This document shows, in pieces, positions 1 to 8,663 of a stretch of DNA of 64,000 nucleotides; the first letter of the stretch is position 1, and each line of letters begins with the position of its first letter. The notes under the pieces are model-generated. The model was not told the DNA's origin. It saw only the letters and a list, made by a program, of their open reading frames with translations, and ran no database searches. The stretch is from Anaerolineales bacterium (GTDB lineage Bacteria; Chloroflexota; Anaerolineae; Anaerolineales; Villigracilaceae): positions 40,350 through 104,349 of the forward strand of contig JANWWK010000008.1 of the NCBI GenBank assembly GCA_025056175.1, given 5' to 3'. The position numbers were made by a program, and so were the translations under genes.

Positions 1-1
1 T

Positions 2-262
2 GAAAGCGCCAAATTCCTGAAGGAAGGCATGGAGTGCAAACTGACCTTCTACAAGGGTGAACCGCTGGATGTGGAAATGCCTAACACTGTGGATTTGGTC
101 GTAGAATATGCTGAAACAGCAGTGCGTGGCGATACCGCCACCAACGTCACCAAAAAAGTACGCACCGAAACAGGCGTTGAAGTGCAATGCCCCAGCTTCG
201 TCAAAGCCGGCGATGTCATCCGTGTAGATACGCGCACAGGGGAATACATCACCCGTGTCTAG
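2..262 (+). CDS. efp: Elongation factor P, C-terminal part (5' end outside window)
   Basis: The window opens inside this gene; 86 residues remain. EF-P binds the ribosome next to the P site and rescues stalls at polyproline stretches. The visible part covers the two C-terminal OB-fold domains: the LDVEMPNTVDLVV segment and the closing VRTETGVEVQCPSFVKAGD...IRVDTRTGEYITRV region are characteristic of EF-P and end at the normal family C-terminus. The N-terminal domain with the modifiable loop residue is outside the window, so the modification type cannot be judged. A strong intrinsic terminator follows about 50 bp after the stop. Confidence 0.93.
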   Translation, partial: ESAKFLKEGMECKLTFYKGEPLDVEMPNTVDLVVEYAETAVRGDTATNVTKKVRTETGVEVQCPSFVKAGDVIRVDTRTGEYITRV

Positions 263-310
263 TCTGGCAGAGTAGTTCCCAACCATCTCCGACATTAAAA
301 TTTGGCTAAC

Positions 311-340
311 AAGCCCCGGAAAACCCATCCGGGGCTTTCG
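311..340 (+). terminator. Intrinsic terminator of efp
   Basis: A perfect 10-bp stem (AAGCCCCGGA at 311-320 with TCCGGGGCTT at 328-337) around a 7-nt loop is followed by a T-rich stretch (TTTCGTTTCG). It lies directly downstream of the efp stop. Confidence 0.85.
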
Positions 341-391
341 TTTCGATGTTAAAATGCACTGTCGAAACCACCCAACCACTTTTTCAATCAC

Positions 392-721
392 ATGCGTACC
401 CCCTCTGGCATAGACTGCCCCCACTTCTACGGCGATTACTTTCGCGGACGTTCAATAGAAGAATGCCGCCTGCTAAAAGCCGCCGGGCAAACATGGTCAC
501 CCGATTTGTGCAAAACCTGCCCGGTGCCGGGCATCGCCCGCGCCAATGCCTGCGAACACCTGCAACTGAAACCGGTCATTGGCCGTCCTCTGAGCGCCAT
601 GTTCATGCGCCGCGTACAAATCAGCGCCTATTGCGCCAAAACCAGACGCAACGTCAAAGAGCCGCACATCGGTTGCGGCGAATGTCATCCTTTACCACCC
701 ATCTTCGACACATCATCATGA
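392..721 (+). CDS. Cysteine-rich conserved hypothetical protein
   Basis: A 109-aa protein with eight cysteines: C9, C25, a CxxC at C40/C43, C54, C81 and a CxxC at C95/C98, which suggests a metal (Zn or Fe-S) binding fold. I do not recognise the family. There is no signal peptide or membrane segment. Its stop overlaps the start of the HAD-DinB gene by four bases (ATGA), so the two are probably translationally coupled and functionally linked. No clear Shine-Dalgarno precedes the ATG. The long open frame in the other phase over this region is the upstream extension of the HAD gene frame and is not used here. Confidence 0.6.
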   Translation: MRTPSGIDCPHFYGDYFRGRSIEECRLLKAAGQTWSPDLCKTCPVPGIARANACEHLQLKPVIGRPLSAMFMRRVQISAYCAKTRRNVKEPHIGCGECHPLPPIFDTSS

Positions 722-1914
722 CCATCCATCTGCTCTTCGACCTCGACGACACCCTGCTAGACTCGAACATCGAAGCCCTGATACCAGTGTACTTTCAGAA
801 GCTCACCGCCCACCTGGCCGACCTTGTGCCACCCGACCGGATGCTTCAGGAACTGACGCGCTCGACGATGACAATGTACCGGAACACGCGCCCCGACCAG
901 ACGCTGGAAGAAGTCTTCAGCGCAGCGTTCTACCCCCCGCTTGGCACCAGCCGCGAGGCGCTGGCCGAACGAATCGAACAGTTTTACGATGAAATTTTCC
1001 CCACCCTTCAACCGCTTACCCGTCCACGCCCCGAAGCGATTGAACTGGTAGAATGGGCATTCTCGCAGGGGTGGACGCTTTCGGTTGCGACCGACCCGCT
1101 CTTTCCGCGCAAAGCCATTTTACATCGCCTGCGCTGGGCCGGTTTGCCGCCAGAAACTTACCCTTTCCGCCTGATTTCGGATTTTGAAACCTTTCACTTC
1201 GCCAAAGCAACCGTGGCCTTCTTCCCTGAATTTCTCGGTCATCTTGGATGGGATGGAGAAAGTCCTGTACTGATGATTGGAGACAGCATCGAGCGGGATG
1301 TCATCCCTGCGCGGCAAGCCGGAATCCCCGTCTTCTGGCTGCGCACTGAAGGCCAGACCGCCCCCGAAGCAGAGGGTATCCCCCAGGGGACACTGACCGA
1401 CTTACGAAGATTTCTCGAAACACTGAAAGCCTCGCCACCCAAACCTGATAGCGCCTGCCCAGTCGCTCTGCTGGCCGCGCTACAAGCCGGGCCGGCGCTG
1501 TTACATCACTGCACCCGCATCACTCCACCAGCAAAATGGTCTGTACGCCCCGCACAGGACCAATGGGCTCTGACCGAGATAATCTGTCACTTGCGTGACG
1601 TAGATACCGAAGTGAACCTGCCACGTATCGAATCCGTTCTGCGTGAGGAAAACCCCATCCTGACCGGACAAGACACCGACCTTTGGGCTGAACAACGCCA
1701 ATACATTCAGGAAGACGGTGCCACTGCGTTTGGGGAGTTCGTCTCTGCACGTATCCGCCTGGTCGAACGGCTGAAGTCGCTGCCCCCGCACGCATGGGAA
1801 CGGCCTGCCCGTCACACCATCTTTGGCCCGACCCATCTGCGAGAACTCGTCGGCTTCATGGTGCAACACGACCAGGCGCACATTCAGCAGGCCAGAGAAG
1901 CAATTGCATCATAA
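718..1914 (+). CDS. HAD-family hydrolase fused to a DinB-like domain
   Basis: A 398-aa two-domain protein. Residues 1 to about 235 are a HAD phosphohydrolase: motif I DLDDT at 8-12, a conserved Lys in HFAKATV and the motif IV region MIGDSIERD. Residues from about 250 to the end resemble the DinB/YfiT four-helix bundle, with putative metal-ligand histidines in EIICHLRD and VQHDQAHIQQ. The start at 718 was chosen because HAD motif I begins immediately after it and it forms an ATGA overlap with the upstream Cys-rich gene; the frame stays open further upstream but encodes no HAD sequence. DinB proteins often act as thiol-dependent metalloenzymes. The substrate of the fusion is unknown. Confidence 0.75.
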   Translation: MTIHLLFDLDDTLLDSNIEALIPVYFQKLTAHLADLVPPDRMLQELTRSTMTMYRNTRPDQTLEEVFSAAFYPPLGTSREALAERIEQFYDEIFPTLQPLTRPRPEAIELVEWAFSQGWTLSVATDPLFPRKAILHRLRWAGLPPETYPFRLISDFETFHFAKATVAFFPEFLGHLGWDGESPVLMIGDSIERDVIPARQAGIPVFWLRTEGQTAPEAEGIPQGTLTDLRRFLETLKASPPKPDSACPVALLAALQAGPALLHHCTRITPPAKWSVRPAQDQWALTEIICHLRDVDTEVNLPRIESVLREENPILTGQDTDLWAEQRQYIQEDGATAFGEFVSARIRLVERLKSLPPHAWERPARHTIFGPTHLRELVGFMVQHDQAHIQQAREAIAS

Positions 1915-1981
1915 CCACGTGTGGCATACGGTTTCACCGCCCAAAAGCCTTACACAGGATGATACTACAAGAAGAAACCCC

Positions 1982-2593
1982 TCACTCGCATCGAAAACGC
2001 CCCAGCGCTTCTTTAAGCAGTTCAAGCGCCATTCCGTCCTGTGGCGTATAGGCCTTCCAGACAAAATCACGTCGCCCACATTGCCAGGCCGCCATACCGC
2101 CAAACGGCAAAACCGATTGGTTTGAAACGGTGATGGGTTGATAAAAAACGTTCAGGGTGGGCAGAACAATCGTTTGCATCCCCCCCTGCAACTGTTCGGC
2201 AGGGTCAAGAATCAGACGCATGACACCCTGGGGGTCAAACGAGGGGCCGCTCAACGTCCAGGCCATTTGCAGGAAGAGACTCGCACTATAACTGAATAAG
2301 ACACCGTAATCGTAGGTGCTGGGAATGGGTGGGTTGCGCCGCGCACCCTGGTCAATCAGGTACACATCCTGCGGATGCCCAATACAAAAACGATACGAAC
2401 AAAACAAATTCGCCAGCGAAACCGGCGTATAGGTGGGATATGGCGTAGGAATAGGCGCGGGCGTGGCAGACGGCATCGCAGCCAGCGTGGCCGAGACAGC
2501 AATCCGAACTTGCGCCTGCAGGTCCGGGGCAGGTGCGGTACACGAAACCACCCACAGCAAAATCACCAGAGAAAGCAGAAGGACTCGTTTCAT
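1982..2593 (-). CDS. Lipoprotein of unknown function with Thr/Pro linker
   Basis: A 203-aa predicted lipoprotein. It has a basic-hydrophobic signal (MKRVLLLSLVILLWVVSC) ending in a lipobox cysteine at residue 18, then a Pro/Thr-rich linker (ATPAPIPTPYPTYTP) typical of exported Chloroflexota proteins, and a globular domain with four further cysteines that could form disulfides. I do not recognise the domain. The start overlaps the end of alaX by four bases (ATGA on the minus strand), so translation is probably coupled. Confidence 0.6.
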   Translation of the reverse strand: MKRVLLLSLVILLWVVSCTAPAPDLQAQVRIAVSATLAAMPSATPAPIPTPYPTYTPVSLANLFCSYRFCIGHPQDVYLIDQGARRNPPIPSTYDYGVLFSYSASLFLQMAWTLSGPSFDPQGVMRLILDPAEQLQGGMQTIVLPTLNVFYQPITVSNQSVLPFGGMAAWQCGRRDFVWKAYTPQDGMALELLKEALGRFRCE

Positions 2594-3309
2594 GACAGCT
2601 CGATGTAAATGCGCTTGTTGATAGCGCCCTTCGATTTGTAATCCACCACCCGAATCGGCCCAACTTCCGACGTGTTGCGGACATGAGTGCCACCATCGGC
2701 TTGCAAATCCAGGCCAAGAATTTCCACCGTACGAACTTCGGTGATTCCTTCGGGGAGCAGGTTGATTTTGGTGCGAATCAGGTCGGGGATGCGAAAGGCT
2801 TCTTCGCGCGGCAGAATTTTGACATGTACCTCGCGCGCGGCGGCGACTTCACGGTTCACGGCAGCCTCAATTTCCCCAACTAACTCCGCACGCAAAGTCT
2901 CAAACTCAAAATCCATCCGTCCCTGCAGCGGGTCCATGTTACCACCTGTGACCAATGCACCATAATCCCGAAAAACACATCCACATAAAATATGCAATGC
3001 TGTGTGCGTGCGCATCAGGGCATAGCGGCGCTCCCAATCGAGCATCCCTGTTACCTTCGCACCAATGGCGGGGAGGGGCATCTCGCCGCCCACAATGTGC
3101 AGAACTTCGCTCCCCTGCTTCTTGACTTGAGTCACCGGGTAAGCCACTTCCTCAATCAGAAGCACGCCGAAATCACAGGGCTGGCCGCCCCCACCGGGAT
3201 AAAAAGCCGTCTGGTCGAGCAAAACGGCACGTGCAGCCTCATCAACACCCGTCACCCGTGCCTGGAACTCCCTGAGATAAGAATCGGTCTGGTAGAGAAG
3301 GGTTGTCAT
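2590..3309 (-). CDS. alaX: AlaX-type alanyl-tRNA editing protein
   Basis: A 239-aa protein that matches free-standing AlaX-M editing enzymes, which hydrolyse Ser- or Gly-mischarged tRNA-Ala. The N-terminal part is the AlaRS beta-barrel-like region (FYPGGGGQPCD); the editing core carries the zinc ligands HTALH (near residue 102) and QADGGTHVRNT near the C-terminus. It is too short and lacks the class II catalytic core, so it is not an alanyl-tRNA synthetase. A good Shine-Dalgarno (GAGGAG) precedes the ATG. The downstream lipoprotein gene overlaps it, with no evident functional link. Confidence 0.88.
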   Translation of the reverse strand: MTTLLYQTDSYLREFQARVTGVDEAARAVLLDQTAFYPGGGGQPCDFGVLLIEEVAYPVTQVKKQGSEVLHIVGGEMPLPAIGAKVTGMLDWERRYALMRTHTALHILCGCVFRDYGALVTGGNMDPLQGRMDFEFETLRAELVGEIEAAVNREVAAAREVHVKILPREEAFRIPDLIRTKINLLPEGITEVRTVEILGLDLQADGGTHVRNTSEVGPIRVVDYKSKGAINKRIYIELS

Positions 3310-3512
3310 GTCTTGCTCCTCATGGCAAATGGCTGGCCGAAGTTTACCACCAGTGATGGATTTTGTCCGTGCCTTGTAATGTCTATGAGAAAGAAACTAT
3401 GATAACAATAATGTGATGGAACAACAATGCGGAATCGCCTGAAAAATTGTGACCAGAGAGATGCAGCTCAAAGCACACAAATAAAACACGTAACAAATTA
3501 AACAAGCACATA

Positions 3513-6500
3513 ATGAACGAACTCGACATCCTGTTATCTGGCATTCAGTTTCTCGCAGCGCTATCCGCAGCCTGGATAGCGCTGATTGCCTGGCAGCAGC
3601 GCGCGCAACCTGGCAGTTTACCGCTGGCATTCCTGATGATTGCCGTCATGGTATGGGGAATTGGCGCCGGCGCTATTCCGTTTGCACTGCCAGAACGACA
3701 AATTTTCTGGCACGCGCTGGAAATTCTGGGCGCCGGGCTGGCTTCTACGCTTTATCTGATTTTTATCATCGAATATGCGCGGCAAGAAAAACTCATTCGG
3801 CGGAAAATCACTTATCTTCTCTGGCTGGTACCGGTTGCTTCGGCCATTCTGGCATATACCAACCCCCGCCACTTCTTATTTTGGAAACATCCCGAGATAG
3901 GGGGAATTTCTCTGTTTGTGGCGTTTCTGGTGTATTACTATTCCCTGCGACTGATTGCCACAACTATCCTTGCGCGCGCCATTCTGCGCTTGCCGCCTGG
4001 CTCACACGCCCAGGCCTGGGTTTTCACACTGGGTGCCCTCACGCCATGGTTGAGCAACATCGTTTACGCAATCATTGCCCCCGCCGAGCAATTTTCATCT
4101 ACCAGCCTGGAGTTTCATCCCATTGCTTACGCGCTCAGCGGTCTCATTCTGGGATGGGGCATCCTGCGCTACCGCCTTCTGGATGTCGTCCCCCTGGCGC
4201 GTGACCTGGCAATGGAACATTTGCGCGATGCCATCATCACGCTGGATTTACAAAACCGCATCATAGATTTGAACCCCGCAGCAGAAACCCTGCTCGGAAC
4301 AACGCGCAAAACCTGCTTTGGCCATGCACTGGGAGACGTCCTGCCTACAAATCATCCCTTGCGGGAAATCATCCTCAACCGCGCCATCAGTCAGCAGGTA
4401 CACATCCCCCATCCGTTCGACCAGTACTACGACGTCGAAACTATCCCCGTCACCGATAAACAGAGCCAATTGCGCGGCTGGCTGGTGGTTCTGCACGATA
4501 CCACAGCACGAAACAAGGCCGAACAAGACCTGTTACAAAGCCAGCAAACGCTGGATAACATCCTGAAAACAGCACCGTTTGCGCTGGCAATTACTTCGCT
4601 GGAGGGTGGAGAAATTCTTTACATCAACTCGGTGACGCGGGAATTGTTCGAAATGGAAAACAAGCCGCTTCACCACTTTCGCAGTGCTGCTTTTTACGAT
4701 GAACCACATCTGCGTCCGCTTATCATCGAAACCATCCGCGAAACCGGAAAAATTGACAGCATTGAACTGCGCATGAGAACGGCCAATAAAAACCAGCGCT
4801 GGGTGCTGGCCTCAATGCGAAGGATGACCTATCAGGGCAAAGATGCGATTCTGGTTGCAATGACCGACATCAGCGAACGCAAAAAGATGACCGATGAATT
4901 GGAGAGGAGCCGCGCACAACTCAAGGTCATCTTCGATTTTGCCGGACTGGGCATCCGCGTCACTGACCGCTACGGGCGGTATCAGTTCGTCAACGAACAG
5001 TGGGCTAACATGCTGGGACTGACGCCCGAAGCCCTGCTTGGACAGGAAGAATGGATGTTCTTGCACCCCAACCATGTGCCGTTCAACCGCGAACAGCACC
5101 GCGCCCTGATACAGCGGGAAATCGAACAATACCGGCTTGAAAACCGCTACCTGACCGCACAGGGAGAGTGTTTTTGGGGTGAAATTACGGTTTCGCCAAC
5201 CCTCACTCCTATGGGCGAAGTTGAATCCACCATCGGCTTCATTTTAGACATCAGCAAACGCAAACAGGCCGAACTTGCCCTTCGTGAAACCGAGCGCCGC
5301 TTCCGCGAGATTTTGGAACACATTCAACTCCTGGCGGTCATGCTCGATGCCGAAGGTAATCTGACCTTCTGCAACGCTCACTTCCTGGAAGTCACTGGCT
5401 GGGAACGCGACGAAATTTTGGGCCGTAACTGGCTAAACCTTACGGGCAACTCTGATGAATCTGCCATGCGTGCGCTTGCACGCGCAATTCAACGTGGCAG
5501 CATCCTTTCGCGCAACGAATCTCTGCTAACCACACGCCGCAACGAGAAACTGGTCATTTCGTGGACAAACATCACGCTCAAAGATGAAAGCGGTCAGAAC
5601 ATCGGCCTGGCCAGCCTGGGCCTGGACATTACCGAACGCCGCCGCGCACATGAAGCCGAACGCGAACAGCGACTGCTGGCTGAGGCCCTGACCCATACCG
5701 CCGAAGCCCTGACCTCCAGCCTGGAGTTTGAGCAAATCCTTCAACGTATTCTCGAACACGTTGGTCAGGTGGTGCCGCACGATGCCGCCAACATTGCGCT
5801 CATCGAGGGGGACCACGTCATCTATGCAGGCATGAAAGGGTACGAAAAATATGGCGTGCAGCTGGAAGATGTAAAGGCGCTCAAATTCAAATTTAGAGAG
5901 GTTTATAACCTGCGCCAGATGTACCGCACCAAACAGCCGGTCGTCACCCCCAACACGGTAGATGACCCGCACTGGGTGCGCGTTCCAGAAGCAGCCTGGA
6001 TTCAATCTCACGTCGGCGCACCTATCACCGTACAGAACAAAGTCGTGGGGTTTCTCAATCTCGATAGTGCCACACCAAACTTTTTCAACCAGGAACATGC
6101 CCGCCGCCTGGCGGCCTTCAGCGCACAGGCCGCCATTGCCATCGAAAACGCCCGACTGTTCGAGAAAGTGAAACGCGCCCTGCTCGAGCGCCGTAAAGCC
6201 CAGCAAAATCTGCGCCGCGCCAACAAACGGCTCGAAAGCAAAATTGCCGAAATTGAAAAATTGCAGCGAAAGCTGCGCGAACAGGCCATCCGCGACCCGC
6301 TGACCGGTCTCTACAACCGTCGTTTCATGGACGAAACCCTTGCACGTGAAATCGCCCGCGCGCAGCGTGATGACCTGCCCATCTCGATTATGATGCTGGA
6401 TATTGACCATTTCAAGAAGGTCAACGACACTTATGGACACGAAGCCGGGGACTTGATGCTCAAAACCCTGGCAAACATCCTGCTGCGCGAAAGCCGGCGT

Positions 6501-6782
6501 TCCGACATCCCCTGCCGTTACGGCGGCGAGGAGTTTTGCGTCATCATGATTGGCGCCCCCCTGCCTATCGCTCTGCAACGCGCCGAAGCCTGGCGTAAAC
6601 AATTCTGCCAGACAGTCGTTTTATACAAACATCAGCCCCTGCAAGCCACCATCTCGATCGGCGTAGCCGTCTTCCCGGAGCATGGCGTAAAGGCAGAAAC
6701 CATCTTACGTGCTGCCGACGAAGCCTTGTACATCGCCAAGCAGAGCGGACGTAACCGCGTTATCGAAGCCACGCCGGTTTGA
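3513..6782 (+). CDS. Membrane diguanylate cyclase: 7TM-PAS(x4)-GAF-GGDEF
   Basis: A 1089-aa signalling protein predicted to make cyclic di-GMP. Residues 1 to about 220 have seven hydrophobic segments resembling the 7TM sensor region of some histidine kinases. Four PAS domains follow (roughly 233-345, 347-460, 470-590, 600-720), each ending in a PAC-like D(I/T)SERK or DITERR motif, then a GAF domain (about 735-890), a short coiled coil and a GGDEF domain from about 925. The active-site motif GGEEF is at 1004-1008 and the inhibitory RxxD site at 995-998, so the enzyme should be active and feedback inhibited. There is no EAL or histidine kinase domain. The upstream region shows no clear Shine-Dalgarno. 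Confidence 0.88.
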   Translation: MNELDILLSGIQFLAALSAAWIALIAWQQRAQPGSLPLAFLMIAVMVWGIGAGAIPFALPERQIFWHALEILGAGLASTLYLIFIIEYARQEKLIRRKITYLLWLVPVASAILAYTNPRHFLFWKHPEIGGISLFVAFLVYYYSLRLIATTILARAILRLPPGSHAQAWVFTLGALTPWLSNIVYAIIAPAEQFSSTSLEFHPIAYALSGLILGWGILRYRLLDVVPLARDLAMEHLRDAIITLDLQNRIIDLNPAAETLLGTTRKTCFGHALGDVLPTNHPLREIILNRAISQQVHIPHPFDQYYDVETIPVTDKQSQLRGWLVVLHDTTARNKAEQDLLQSQQTLDNILKTAPFALAITSLEGGEILYINSVTRELFEMENKPLHHFRSAAFYDEPHLRPLIIETIRETGKIDSIELRMRTANKNQRWVLASMRRMTYQGKDAILVAMTDISERKKMTDELERSRAQLKVIFDFAGLGIRVTDRYGRYQFVNEQWANMLGLTPEALLGQEEWMFLHPNHVPFNREQHRALIQREIEQYRLENRYLTAQGECFWGEITVSPTLTPMGEVESTIGFILDISKRKQAELALRETERRFREILEHIQLLAVMLDAEGNLTFCNAHFLEVTGWERDEILGRNWLNLTGNSDESAMRALARAIQRGSILSRNESLLTTRRNEKLVISWTNITLKDESGQNIGLASLGLDITERRRAHEAEREQRLLAEALTHTAEALTSSLEFEQILQRILEHVGQVVPHDAANIALIEGDHVIYAGMKGYEKYGVQLEDVKALKFKFREVYNLRQMYRTKQPVVTPNTVDDPHWVRVPEAAWIQSHVGAPITVQNKVVGFLNLDSATPNFFNQEHARRLAAFSAQAAIAIENARLFEKVKRALLERRKAQQNLRRANKRLESKIAEIEKLQRKLREQAIRDPLTGLYNRRFMDETLAREIARAQRDDLPISIMMLDIDHFKKVNDTYGHEAGDLMLKTLANILLRESRRSDIPCRYGGEEFCVIMIGAPLPIALQRAEAWRKQFCQTVVLYKHQPLQATISIGVAVFPEHGVKAETILRAADEALYIAKQSGRNRVIEATPV

Positions 6783-6806
6783 CAAATTGCCCGCTTGTGC
6801 TATACT
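6779..6806 (+). promoter_or_regulatory. Strong sigma-70-type promoter for rnj
   Basis: TTGACA (6779-6784), a 16-bp spacer and TATACT (6801-6806) with an extended TG dinucleotide (6798-6799). The -35 box overlaps the stop codon of the diguanylate cyclase gene, so rnj has its own promoter and a leader of about 150 nt. Confidence 0.75.
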
Positions 6807-6828
6807 GCCATTATTCTGTGGACTATTC

Positions 6829-6904
6829 CTGCCCGTTTGGGCAGTGTTTGGCAAGCCAGACGAAATATACACGAAAACCCCTCATCCATAGGGGCGTTTT
6901 GTCT
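6829..6904 (+). promoter_or_regulatory. Structured 5' leader of rnj with two hairpins
   Basis: Hairpin 1: CTGCCC (6829-6834), GTTT loop, GGGCAG (6839-6844). Hairpin 2: AAAACCCCT (6874-6882) pairs with AGGGG and TTTT (6890-6900) with a two-base bulge, and is followed by a T-rich stretch, so it resembles an attenuator or weak terminator. The gene start lies 60 nt further on, with only a distant GGAG as ribosome binding site. Confidence 0.45.
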
Positions 6905-6963
6905 TTTCACGAACCCAACCGCCACGGGCGGATACCGACTTCTTTGGAGATTCTTTCGATACC

Positions 6964-8601
6964 ATGAGCAACAAACTGAAAATCATACCCCTGGGGGGAC
7001 TGGGGGAAGTAGGCAAGAACATGATGGCCTACGAGTTCGACGGCCAGATTCTGGTCGTGGATGCCGGCTTGATGTTCCCCGAAAACGATATGATTGGGGT
7101 GGACTACATCATCCCCGATTTTGAGTACCTGTACGACAAAAGCCATCAGGTCGTTGGCATCATCATCACGCATGGACACGAAGACCACATCGGGGCCATC
7201 CATCATGTCGTCCCCCGTGTGCCGGCCCCCATTTTTGGCACGCAGCTGACCCTCGGCCTGGTCGAAGTCAAACTCGCGCGCAACGGCCTGGCTTCCAAAG
7301 CCGAGTTAAGGCGCATCAACGCCGGAGAAAGTGTGCAAATCGGGCCATTTCGAGTCGAATTTTTCCACGTTTGCCACTCCATCCCCGATGCCGTTGGCCT
7401 GGGAATCACCACGCCAGCGGGGTTGGTCGTTCACACCGGCGATTACAAGTTCGACCACACCCCCATAGACAACTGGCCGACCGATTACGCCAAACTAGCG
7501 GAGTTCTCGCAAAGGGGAGTAGATTTGCTCCTCAGCGACTCGACCAACGCCGAACGACCCGGCTGGACTCCCTCCGAGCGAGTCATCGGCCCGGCGCTGG
7601 ATGAAATCATCAAGAACGCGCCGGGGCGGGTTATCGTTGCCACGTTTGCCTCCCTCATCGCCCGTATGCAGCAAGTGGCCGATGCGGCCGTACGTCACCG
7701 CCGCAAACTCGCCTTCGTTGGAACGAGTATGGTGGATAACGCCAAAATGGCGCGCAAACTGGGCTACCTGCTCGTGCCAGATGAAACACTCGTCACAGTG
7801 GAGACCGCGCTGAAACTACCGCCCGAACAGGTCGTTTTGATGTGTACTGGCTCGCAGGGCGAACCTTCCTCGATTATCGGACGGCTCTCCGCCGGTACCA
7901 ACCGGCAGTTTGACCTGCTCCCTACGGATACGGTGGTGCTTTCCTCCCATCCTATTCCAGGAAATGAGGAAACCATCAGCAAAACCATCAACCGCATGCT
8001 TCGGCTGGGCGCAAACGTCATCTATGATAGCATTGCTCCCGTTCACGTCTCCGGCCATGCCAGCCAGGAAGAGCAAAAACTCATGCTCAACCTGGTACGA
8101 CCCAAATACTTCATGCCCATTCACGGCGAATTACGCCAGCTCAAGCGCCATGCCTGGCTGGCCGAGCAGATGGGTTTGCCCAAAGAGAACATCGTGGTTG
8201 TCGAAAACGGCCAGGTAGTGGAACTGGAAGATGGCAAATTGACCGTAGGCGAGCGCATTCCTGGTGGATACGTCTTCGTAGAAGGCGGCGCCATCGGCGA
8301 TGCCGACCCAGACGTCATGCGTGAACGCGAACAGCTGGCGCGTTCTGGTATCTTCATCGTCAATTTGAGCATTGACAAATACACTAACCGCCTGCTTGAG
8401 AACCCCGAAATCATTACACGCGGCTTTGTCTCAAACGAAGATGCTGAAACACTCATCCCCCTGGTACGCAAACGGGTCATTGATGTCATCCACAACGGCG
8501 GATTGGATATGCAGAAAGACATTGTGGACGTGGTGAAAACCTATCTCTACAACGAAACCCGCCGTAAGCCAATGGTGTTCGTCACGCTGACGAAGGTTTG
8601 A
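6964..8601 (+). CDS. rnj: Ribonuclease J
   Basis: A 545-aa metallo-beta-lactamase/beta-CASP ribonuclease, the normal RNase J length. RNase J is a 5'-3' exo- and endonuclease for mRNA decay and rRNA maturation in bacteria without RNase E. The N-terminus (IIPLGGLGEVGKNMMAYE) and the zinc motif HGHEDH at 70-75 are diagnostic. Further hallmarks are the SDSTNAERPG segment, CTGSQGEP, and the PIHGELRQLKRHAWLAEQMG region of the beta-CASP/C-terminal part. It is a single-gene transcription unit between its own promoter and a bidirectional terminator. Confidence 0.95.
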   Translation: MSNKLKIIPLGGLGEVGKNMMAYEFDGQILVVDAGLMFPENDMIGVDYIIPDFEYLYDKSHQVVGIIITHGHEDHIGAIHHVVPRVPAPIFGTQLTLGLVEVKLARNGLASKAELRRINAGESVQIGPFRVEFFHVCHSIPDAVGLGITTPAGLVVHTGDYKFDHTPIDNWPTDYAKLAEFSQRGVDLLLSDSTNAERPGWTPSERVIGPALDEIIKNAPGRVIVATFASLIARMQQVADAAVRHRRKLAFVGTSMVDNAKMARKLGYLLVPDETLVTVETALKLPPEQVVLMCTGSQGEPSSIIGRLSAGTNRQFDLLPTDTVVLSSHPIPGNEETISKTINRMLRLGANVIYDSIAPVHVSGHASQEEQKLMLNLVRPKYFMPIHGELRQLKRHAWLAEQMGLPKENIVVVENGQVVELEDGKLTVGERIPGGYVFVEGGAIGDADPDVMREREQLARSGIFIVNLSIDKYTNRLLENPEIITRGFVSNEDAETLIPLVRKRVIDVIHNGGLDMQKDIVDVVKTYLYNETRRKPMVFVTLTKV

Positions 8602-8618
8602 CGAAGATTAAAAACAAG

Positions 8619-8652
8619 CGCAGGGCAAGGGTTGACCTTGCCCTGCACGTTT
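8619..8652. terminator. Bidirectional terminator between rnj and hppA
   Basis: An 11-bp perfect stem (GCAGGGCAAGG 8620-8630 with CCTTGCCCTGC 8636-8646, loop GTTGA). It is followed by ACGTTTTT on the plus strand and by GCTTGTTTTTAA on the minus strand, which suits the two convergent genes. Confidence 0.9.
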
Positions 8653-8663
8653 TTCAGAGCCAT

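Noticed and set aside
346..717. Upstream extension of the HAD-DinB frame (an ATG at 346 would add 124 residues)
   Set aside because: The added part is Arg/Pro/His-rich without domain character, and HAD motif I begins right after the ATG at 718; the region codes for the Cys-rich protein in another frame.
5526..6602. 358-codon open frame antisense to the PAS-GGDEF gene
   Set aside because: Overlaps the GAF and GGDEF coding region entirely; a composition shadow.
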